Source: CAVQBJ01 sp963724405 (GTDB taxonomy: Bacteria; Actinomycetota; Thermoleophilia; Solirubrobacterales; Solirubrobacteraceae). From it: a stretch of 64,000 bases of DNA. The position numbers and the translations under genes are program-made. Where the stretch lies: assembly GCA_963724405.1 (NCBI GenBank), contig CAVRUQ010000003.1:1488001-1552000 (forward strand), read 5' to 3'. This document shows, piece after piece, positions 1 through 6,459 of this stretch; within the stretch, counting starts at the first letter, position 1; every line of letters starts with the position of its first letter. The notes beneath the pieces are model-generated. The model saw nothing but the letters and a program-made list of their open reading frames with translations, made no database searches and was not told the origin of the DNA.

Positions 1-1233
1 TGCGGCGCGGGATCGTCGCTGCCGCCGGGCGCCGCGGATGCGCTTCGGCGACTGACCGACGCAGTCGACGCGCCCATCGCGGACCGGCACGAGCTCGAGC
101 TCGAGCTCCTGGCCGAGCTCCTCGCCCGCCCGGACGCCGACCTCGTGCGGCGCCGGTACTTCGAGTTCTCCGGCCCCGACCTGTTCGCGCCGGCGCCGAC
201 CTCGGGCCCCGTCGCCGTGGTGGGCACCGGAAGGATGGCCGCGACGATCGCCGCGGCCTCTGCCGCCGCCGCGATCCCCACCACTGTCGTGGGTCGCACG
301 CCGGCGCGCGCCGTCGCGGCCGTTGGCGCCGCCACCGCTGCGCTGGACCGTATGGCCAAGCGTGGGCCGTTGCGGGTGAATCCGGACGCGAGCCGCTCGT
401 TGCTGGCTCCGGCCCTCGACGTGCCCCCCGACGCCCTGGGTGTCGTGGAAGCGATCGTCGAGGACGCGGCCGCCAAGCGCGCCGTGCTCGACCGGGCCCG
501 TGCCGCGGCTCCGTCCGCGTGGCTGGCAACGACGAGCTCGGCGCTGCCGATCGACTCGCTCGGTCCGGACATCGCGCTCGCCCACTTCGCGTTCCCGGCC
601 GAGGTGGTGCCGGTGGTCGAGCTGTCACTGCCTGAGGGCTTCGCCGGACGGGACCTCATGCTGTCGTGGCTCCGGGGCCTGGGCAAGCGCGCGGTCGAGG
701 TCGCCGCCGCACCGGGGTATGCGGTGACCCGGCTCGTGGTCGCCTTCGTGCTCGAGGCGCTGCGGCTCCATGGGGAGCTCGGGATCGCTCCCGCGGCGAT
801 CGACGGTCCGGCGCTCGCCGCCGGCTTCCCGCTCGGACCGATGTCGATCGCCGACGCAGCGGGCCTCGATCTGCTCGACCACGTCGCCGGTCAGCTGCTC
901 GCGCCGGCCCACGGTGCTCGATTCGCGCCGCACGACGCCCTCGCCGCGCTGCTGGCCGATGGGCGGCTCGGTCGCGCTGCTGGAGAGGGCTTCTTCCGGT
1001 GGGTCGACGGGCGTCCGGTGCTCGACGCAGAGCCGGCCACGGCGCCGGCGACGGCCGACCTCACCGTCGCCAGCCTGCGCCGAGCCGTCGCGGACGAGGC
1101 CGCTCGCTGCGTCGAGGAGGAGATCGCCGCCGGCGAGGACATCGATGTGCTGGCCGTCGGCTGCGCCCGGTGCTTCCCCGCCGCCTGGATCGGGCCGTGT
1201 GCGTCCGTCGAGCTGGTTGGAGCGCCCGGATGA
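1..1233 (+). CDS. 3-hydroxyacyl-CoA dehydrogenase, FadB-like, 5' end outside window
   Basis: The frame is open from the first base, so the true start lies before the window and about 410 C-terminal codons are seen. A Rossmann motif (VAVVGTGRMAATIA, near base 210) is followed by AHFAFPAEVVPVVEL, which aligns with the HFFNP...LVEV segment of 3-hydroxyacyl-CoA dehydrogenases. The catalytic-type His is kept, but the Asn of HFFNP is Phe. The helical C-terminal half has PLGPMSIADAAGLDLLDHV, as in the dimerisation domain of the family. The family oxidises or reduces 3-hydroxyacyl-CoA with NAD(H). Whether an enoyl-CoA hydratase half precedes it, as in FadB, cannot be seen. The stop overlaps the next start (ATGA), placing it in the ten-gene operon. 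Family assignment is confident; substrate is unknown. Confidence 0.8.
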   Translation, partial: CGAGSSLPPGAADALRRLTDAVDAPIADRHELELELLAELLARPDADLVRRRYFEFSGPDLFAPAPTSGPVAVVGTGRMAATIAAASAAAAIPTTVVGRTPARAVAAVGAATAALDRMAKRGPLRVNPDASRSLLAPALDVPPDALGVVEAIVEDAAAKRAVLDRARAAAPSAWLATTSSALPIDSLGPDIALAHFAFPAEVVPVVELSLPEGFAGRDLMLSWLRGLGKRAVEVAAAPGYAVTRLVVAFVLEALRLHGELGIAPAAIDGPALAAGFPLGPMSIADAAGLDLLDHVAGQLLAPAHGARFAPHDALAALLADGRLGRAAGEGFFRWVDGRPVLDAEPATAPATADLTVASLRRAVADEAARCVEEEIAAGEDIDVLAVGCARCFPAAWIGPCASVELVGAPG

Positions 1234-1688
1234 GCCAGGTGCCGTTGTTCGGATCGTGCTTCGAGGACACGAAAGTCGGACGAGCCTGGCGCGGGCCGGG
1301 AAGGACGATCACCGAGACCGACGTATCGCTGTTCGCGATGTTCAGCGGCGACTGGTACCCGTTGCACGTCGACCGGGAATACGCCGCCCGCTCCTGGGCC
1401 GGCGAGCGGATCGCCCACGGCGCGCTGACCCTGTCCATCATGTCGGGAGCTCTGCCGCTCGCGCCCGGCGATCTGGAGGCGTTTCTGGCCATCGAGTCGT
1501 GTCGCTTCGTGGCCTGCGTACGCATCGGCGACACGATCCGGTCGGACTTCGAGGTGGTCGACTGCACCCGACGCGACGGCTCTGAGAACGGCCGGGTCGC
1601 GGTGGCGGTAACGGTCCGCAACCAACGCGACGAAGTGGTCTTGCAGGCCAACTTGCTGGTGGCCCAGCGGGTGAGGAGCTCGCGATGA
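1230..1688 (+). CDS. MaoC-like (R)-hydratase, hotdog fold
   Basis: 152 residues starting at ATG 1230, inside the upstream stop codon (ATGA overlap). The segment FSGDWYPLHVDREYA matches the hydratase-2 motif in which Asp and His act in water addition or removal on enoyl-CoA; the usual Asn before Pro is Tyr here. It continues with ERIAHGALTLSIMSG, typical of the hotdog helix region. Length fits single-domain MaoC proteins. Next to a hydroxyacyl-CoA dehydrogenase it is likely to form or dehydrate a 3-hydroxyacyl thioester. Substrate is not deducible. Confidence 0.85.
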   Translation: MSQVPLFGSCFEDTKVGRAWRGPGRTITETDVSLFAMFSGDWYPLHVDREYAARSWAGERIAHGALTLSIMSGALPLAPGDLEAFLAIESCRFVACVRIGDTIRSDFEVVDCTRRDGSENGRVAVAVTVRNQRDEVVLQANLLVAQRVRSSR

Positions 1689-2824
1689 GCACCGCCGTCT
1701 CCGTACTCGGCGCCGACGGCACAAGCGGCGTGGCCGACGAGTTCGTCGAGCTGCCGTGGATGGTCTACGGGGAGGACCCCGTGTGGATCCCCGAGGATCC
1801 GGCGAGCCTCCGGCGTCGCTTCTCGGCGGAGAACCCCTGGTTCGAGCGGGGCGAGGCGCACTGGTGGTGCATCCCGGGCGCCGCTCGCCTCGCCGCGTTC
1901 TTCGTTCCGGAGATCCGCGTCGCCGGAAGGGCGGTCGCCTTTTTCGGTCTCTGGGAGACCACTGGAGACGTGGAGGCCAATCGCGACCTGTTCGCCGCGG
2001 CCGAGTCGTGGGCGCGCGCCCGCCACGCCGCCGCCCTGGTCGGGCCGATCGACTTCACGACGTTCGGCCGGTACCGCCTGCTGACCGGCGGCAACGCCAC
2101 CGCTCGCCCGTTCCTGCAGGAGCCCTACAACCCGCCGAGCTATCCAGGCCTCCTTCGCCGCGTCGACTACGAGGAGTTGCCCATCCGGTACTTCACGCAC
2201 GTCCTCACTCGGGAGCACCAGCAGCGGCTGGCCGAGCACCTGGCGCCCGACGTCGCGCGCGTCGAGGCGCTCGGCTACCGGTTCGAGAGCATCACCCCGG
2301 AGCTGTGGATGCGCAACCTCCAGGCGCTGCACGCCGTCTGCGACGTCGTCTTCGGCGAGCAGTTCGCGTACACGCCCGTGTCCTACGCGGAGTTCGCCGA
2401 AGCCTGCGGCGAGCGCTTCGTCCGGCGCACCGAACCGGATGCCAGCGTCGTCATGTGGGCGCCCGACGGCACGCCGGCCGGCTTCGCGCTGAACTACCCG
2501 GACTGGTCGCCGCTCCTCGCCCTGGATGCCGGCGGCGACCGGCTGTGCCCGGACGAGATCGATCACGCCAAGCACCTTCCGTTGCTGCGTGCCCGCCCGT
2601 ACATGGACTGGCTCGGCCGCACCGGCGGCATCCTGCCCGCTCACCGGGGCCACGGCGCGATGGCCGCCATGGGTGGGGTGCTGTTCGGGCGCATGGTCGA
2701 GACCGGCGTCTGGAACCGGTCAGTCTTCGGGGTCGGCATCGTCGGCAACGGGATCGACCACATCCTGCGCGGCCTCGACGTGACATCGCGGTTCTTCGCG
2801 CTGTACTCCAAGGAGCTCGCGTGA
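1685..2824 (+). CDS. GNAT-fold protein of unknown substrate
   Basis: 379 residues; ATG 1685 overlaps the MaoC stop by four bases. The N-terminal pattern (FVELPWMVYGEDPVWIP, then an ENPWFERGEAHWW block) and the later VGPIDFTTFGRYRLLTGG and EPYNPPSYPGLLRRVDYEE blocks resemble a poorly characterised GNAT-superfamily group about 370-390 residues long. The C-terminal part (GHGAMAAMGGVLFGRMVE) fits the last helices of the fold. No signal peptide or membrane segment is seen. By position it could acylate an amino group in the operon's product, for example the amine introduced by the DUF3419 enzyme, but that is inference. It could also be a non-catalytic member. Confidence 0.6.
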   Translation: MSTAVSVLGADGTSGVADEFVELPWMVYGEDPVWIPEDPASLRRRFSAENPWFERGEAHWWCIPGAARLAAFFVPEIRVAGRAVAFFGLWETTGDVEANRDLFAAAESWARARHAAALVGPIDFTTFGRYRLLTGGNATARPFLQEPYNPPSYPGLLRRVDYEELPIRYFTHVLTREHQQRLAEHLAPDVARVEALGYRFESITPELWMRNLQALHAVCDVVFGEQFAYTPVSYAEFAEACGERFVRRTEPDASVVMWAPDGTPAGFALNYPDWSPLLALDAGGDRLCPDEIDHAKHLPLLRARPYMDWLGRTGGILPAHRGHGAMAAMGGVLFGRMVETGVWNRSVFGVGIVGNGIDHILRGLDVTSRFFALYSKELA

Positions 2825-4623
2825 CAGCGCCGGCGTCGATCACCGCGGCCACGGCACCGAAGGCGCGGGTCGCCGAGACGAACGGCAACATCGTGTCCTC
2901 GTTCGTCGAGCGTGCGACGCAACACCCCGGGCGCGCGGCGCTGGTGCTGCCGACGGAGTGGAACCACAACGCCGTCACGGCCGTCGAGCAGCTCTCGTAC
3001 GCGCAGCTGGCCGCGCGGACGTCAGCCTGGCAGAGGCGGCTGGCCGGCGCCGGCCTCGAGCCGGGTCACCGAGTGCTCGTGTTGGTCCCGGCCTCGACGG
3101 AGCTCTACGCCTGCGCCCTGGCGACCATCGCGTCGGGCATGACCGTCGTGCTGGTCGACGCGGGCATGTCGGTGGCTCGGACACGGGCCGCCATCGACGC
3201 GGCCTCGCCCGACGCGATGGTCGGCGGAACCCGCGCCCGGCGGCTGGCCCGGATGGTCCCCGAGCTGCGACGCATCGGCTGCGTGATGCCCACCGAGTCG
3301 CCTACGGCGACGACGGCGGAGCTCACCGGCGCGGAGGGCCTCCCGGCGGTCGTGGATCGCCGGCCCAACGACGGGGCGATCGTGTCGTTCACGTCCGGCA
3401 GCACGGGCCGGCCGAAGGGAGCCGATCGCACCCACGGCGACCTGCTCGCCCAGCACGAGTCGCTGATGGCGGCGTTCCCCTACCGGCCGGGCGATGTCGA
3501 CATGACCGCCTGGCCGGTGCTGGTGCTTCACGACCTGCTCTCCGGAACGAAGAGCGTATTGCCACCGGTGCGGCGGGGTGCGCTGAGGGCTGTCCCCGGA
3601 GACGCCACGCTCGGCTTCGCGATCGAGCAGGGCGTGACGCTTCTCAATGGCCCGCCGGCCTTCCTGGCGCCGATCCTCGACGCCGCGAAGCGGCGGTACG
3701 CCGTCCCGGCGCTGCGCCGCGTGGTGACCGGGGGCGGTCCCGTGTACCCGGACCTGTGCCGCTCGGTGATCGCCACCTTTCCCCGAGCCCGGGGGCACGT
3801 GCTCTACGGCGGCACAGAGGCCGAGCCGATCGCGCACTGCCCGATGCAGGAGCTCATCGACGCCGACGACACCGGTTCGTGCGGCGCCGGCGCCGGGCTG
3901 CTTGTCGGCCCCGCCGTGCCCGACATCGAGCTCGCCGTCATCGAGACCGGCACGCCCGCGGACACCGATGGGCCGGCAGCGGGATCGATCGACGACGTCA
4001 CGGTCACGGCGGGGCGCTGGGGCGAGATCGCCGTCCACGGTGCCCACGTCCTCTCGCGCTGGTTCGACGATCCGAAGGCGGACCGGGCGACCCGCTTGCG
4101 AGCCGGCGACGGCGGCGAGCGGCGCGAGTTCCTCCGAACCGGCGACATCGGCCGGGTCGACGAGTCCGGCCGGCTGTGGCTCGGCGGACGTGTCGCCGAC
4201 ATCGTCGAGCACGAGGGGCGTGCCCTTCATCCGTACGAGGTCGAGCCGGTACTCGACCGCCTCGCCGGGGTCCGCCGCTGCGCGCTCATGTCGTCGCCGA
4301 CCGGCGGCGCAGAGGTGTTCCTCGACGTCAACCCCGAGCCCGGCGCGGACGAAGCCGTGCGGCTGGCGCGAGCCGCCCTGCGGGGCATGGGACTGCGCGG
4401 CGTGGCTGTGCATTGGCCGGTGGCCATCCCCGTGGACGGACGGCATAACAGCAAGGTCGACCGGCCCCGGCTGCGGGCGCGTCGCGCCAGGATCGTCGCC
4501 GCCGCCGCCGCGCGCCGGCACCTCGGGTCCCTGCGCCGCCGCGCCGGCGGGCGTCCGAAGGCGACCGTCGCGGGCGCTGGCGATCCGGTGTCCCCCGACA
4601 CACAGGCAGGCCAAGATGACTGA
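2821..4623 (+). CDS. AMP-forming acyl ligase / acyl-CoA synthetase
   Basis: 600 residues from GTG 2821, which overlaps the previous stop (GTGA). It is an ANL-superfamily adenylating enzyme. The P-loop-like signature SFTSGSTGRPKGAD lies at about residues 189-202, the adenine-binding LYGGTEAEP motif near 327, the hinge-side TGDIG near 440 and a C-terminal NSKVDRPRLR segment near 545 that holds the expected catalytic Lys. It should activate a carboxylate as acyl-AMP and pass it to CoA or another acceptor. The YGGTEAEP style recalls acyl-AMP ligases such as the OleC relatives, but no OleA, OleB or OleD neighbour is in view. It probably supplies the activated chain used by the HMG-CoA-reductase-like gene downstream. 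Its stop overlaps the ABC ATPase start by eight bases. Confidence 0.85.
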   Translation: MTAPASITAATAPKARVAETNGNIVSSFVERATQHPGRAALVLPTEWNHNAVTAVEQLSYAQLAARTSAWQRRLAGAGLEPGHRVLVLVPASTELYACALATIASGMTVVLVDAGMSVARTRAAIDAASPDAMVGGTRARRLARMVPELRRIGCVMPTESPTATTAELTGAEGLPAVVDRRPNDGAIVSFTSGSTGRPKGADRTHGDLLAQHESLMAAFPYRPGDVDMTAWPVLVLHDLLSGTKSVLPPVRRGALRAVPGDATLGFAIEQGVTLLNGPPAFLAPILDAAKRRYAVPALRRVVTGGGPVYPDLCRSVIATFPRARGHVLYGGTEAEPIAHCPMQELIDADDTGSCGAGAGLLVGPAVPDIELAVIETGTPADTDGPAAGSIDDVTVTAGRWGEIAVHGAHVLSRWFDDPKADRATRLRAGDGGERREFLRTGDIGRVDESGRLWLGGRVADIVEHEGRALHPYEVEPVLDRLAGVRRCALMSSPTGGAEVFLDVNPEPGADEAVRLARAALRGMGLRGVAVHWPVAIPVDGRHNSKVDRPRLRARRARIVAAAAARRHLGSLRRRAGGRPKATVAGAGDPVSPDTQAGQDD

Positions 4624-5308
4624 ACCGCTCATTCGCTTTGAGCACGTCACGAAGGTCCATCGTCGCGGGGCCGAGGAGGTCTGTGCGCTCGTCGACGTCA
4701 GCCTCGACGTGGATGCGGGCGACTTCGTCGTGGTGACCGGCCCGTCGGGGGCCGGGAAGTCCACGCTCCTGCACGTCGGGGCCGGTCTGGAACGAGTCGA
4801 CAGCGGTCGCGTCCTGGCCGGGGGCCGAGACCTCGCGCTCATGAACGAGCGGGAGCGAGCGTCATGGCGCTGCCACGGCCTCGGCTACGTGTTCCAGTTC
4901 TTCAACCTGGTGGGGAATCTGACGGCGACGGAGAACGTGGCCATGCCGCTGCTCCTGGGCGGTATGCGTCGCACCGACGCCGATGCGCGAGCAAGGGCCG
5001 CACTGGACGAGGTGGGCCTCTCCGGGCGGCTCGACCACACCCCGGGCCAGCTCTCCGGCGGCCAGATGCAGCGCGTGGCGGTGGCGCGGGCGCTCGTGAC
5101 CGGCGCGCCCCTCGTGTTCGCCGACGAGCCGACCGGCAACCTCGACTCGGCCAGCGGAGTCGAGGTGCTCGGCCTGATGCGGCGCGCCTGCGCCGAGCGA
5201 GGCCGCGCGATCGTGTTGGTCACCCACGACCCCGATTCCGTCCAGCCGGGTGACCGGGTCGTGACCCTTGCGGACGGGCGACGTGCTGAGCACGCGGTGG
5301 CCTTGTGA
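4616..5308 (+). CDS. ABC transporter ATPase, MacB/LolD type
   Basis: 230 residues starting at ATG 4616 inside the ligase gene. Walker A GPSGAGKST is at about residues 42-50, the signature LSGGQMQR near 146 and Walker B LVFADEPTGNLD near 165, with a switch His in VLVTHD. The FQFFNL and DEPTGNLD motifs are typical of ATPases that work with FtsX-type permeases. The only FtsX-type permease of this operon is the last gene (13026-15524), so the two halves of the transporter flank the biosynthetic genes. The likely role is export or membrane extraction of the product. Confidence 0.92.
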   Translation: MTEPLIRFEHVTKVHRRGAEEVCALVDVSLDVDAGDFVVVTGPSGAGKSTLLHVGAGLERVDSGRVLAGGRDLALMNERERASWRCHGLGYVFQFFNLVGNLTATENVAMPLLLGGMRRTDADARARAALDEVGLSGRLDHTPGQLSGGQMQRVAVARALVTGAPLVFADEPTGNLDSASGVEVLGLMRRACAERGRAIVLVTHDPDSVQPGDRVVTLADGRRAEHAVAL

Positions 5309-6459
5309 GCATGACGGCCAGTGACCTCGCACCCCCGCCCGCCGCCGGCGGCGAAACGGACGGGCTCGCCGCCGCCTTGGACCTCGGCGTGCTGCGCTAC
5401 TCGCGGGTCTGGGAAGACCATCGCCTGCTCGATGCGGCTCTGGCCGTGGACGGCGACAGCCACGTGCTGTCGATCTGCAGCGCCGGCTGCAATGTGCTCG
5501 CGCTGCTGCTGTCCGAGCCGCTCGCGATCACCGCGGTTGACCTCAGTCCGGTGCAGGCGGCTCTGCTCGAGTTGCAGCTGGTGGCGATCAGACGCGGCAG
5601 CGCCCGAGATGTTCGACGCCTCCTCGGAATCGACCCGGCGACGCCAGCCGACCGTGTAGCCACGTATGACGGATTGCGACATCACCTGCACCCGCGTACG
5701 AGGGCGGTGTGGGACGAGCGGGTCGACGCGATCGCTCGGGGCCTGGCGTTCTCCGGGCGACTCGAGCGCTACATGCTCACGTTCACGAGCGACACGCTGG
5801 TCGATTACGTGCCCGGCGACGCCTTGCGTCAGCTGTTCGCTCTGGACGAGGAGCGCGATCGGCGGGCCTGGGCCGATCGCTGGCTCTCCGAGCCGCGTCT
5901 CGAGGCGGCGTTTCGGGCCTGGACCGCCCGCGACACGATGGCGGCGCGAGGCCGTGACCCTGCGCAGTTTCGCTGGGTGCCGGACGTCGACGTCTCCGGA
6001 CAGCTGTGGAAACGGCTGCGCTGGGTCTGCACCGCGCTTCCCACCCGCGACAACTTCTACCTCCACGCCTTCTTCTTCGGTTCCTATGGCGAGGCGCTGC
6101 CACCCCATCTCAGTGATGAGGGCCACGCCCGCCTTGCGCCCCTGGTGGAGCGCGTGCACGTCCATGTCGGAGACCTGTCCCGGCTGCTCGGCGATCGACG
6201 CCCGGGGACGTTCACCGCCGCCAACCTGTCGGACATGTTCGAGTACCAGTCGCCGGGCGCGTCACGGGACGCGATGACGCTGCTCGGTGACAAGCTGCGC
6301 GGCGGGGCTCGCGTGGCGTTCTGGAATTTCCTGGTCGCGCGCGCTCCTGGGCCCGACCAGGACGCGCTGGTGCGGCTCGACGCCCTCTCCGACGAGCTCT
6401 GGCGGCGCGACCGCTCATGGTTCTACCGGGCGTTCCACGTGGCGGAGGTGGCGCGATGA
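5305..6459 (+). CDS. DUF3419/BtaA-like 3-amino-3-carboxypropyl transferase
   Basis: 384 residues from GTG 5305 (GTGA overlap); ATG 5311 is an alternative start. Two hallmarks of the BtaA family are visible: the N-terminal YSRVWEDHRLLDAAL block and the SAM-site motif VLSICSAGCNVLALL near residue 55, followed by VDLSPVQAALLELQL. BtaA moves the 3-amino-3-carboxypropyl group of S-adenosylmethionine to diacylglycerol, making diacylglyceryl-homoserine, and releases methylthioadenosine. No BtaB-like N-methyltransferase is adjacent, so the amine may remain unmethylated or be modified otherwise. The acceptor here may not be diacylglycerol. Family assignment is strong; the acceptor is unknown. Confidence 0.85.
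   Translation: MSMTASDLAPPPAAGGETDGLAAALDLGVLRYSRVWEDHRLLDAALAVDGDSHVLSICSAGCNVLALLLSEPLAITAVDLSPVQAALLELQLVAIRRGSARDVRRLLGIDPATPADRVATYDGLRHHLHPRTRAVWDERVDAIARGLAFSGRLERYMLTFTSDTLVDYVPGDALRQLFALDEERDRRAWADRWLSEPRLEAAFRAWTARDTMAARGRDPAQFRWVPDVDVSGQLWKRLRWVCTALPTRDNFYLHAFFFGSYGEALPPHLSDEGHARLAPLVERVHVHVGDLSRLLGDRRPGTFTAANLSDMFEYQSPGASRDAMTLLGDKLRGGARVAFWNFLVARAPGPDQDALVRLDALSDELWRRDRSWFYRAFHVAEVAR

Noticed and set aside
1061..2653. A 530-codon open frame on the minus strand under the MaoC and GNAT genes
   Set aside because: It is rich in Arg/Ala/Gly with no recognisable domain, while the plus strand holds overlapping, well-conserved genes. Long antisense frames are expected at this GC content.
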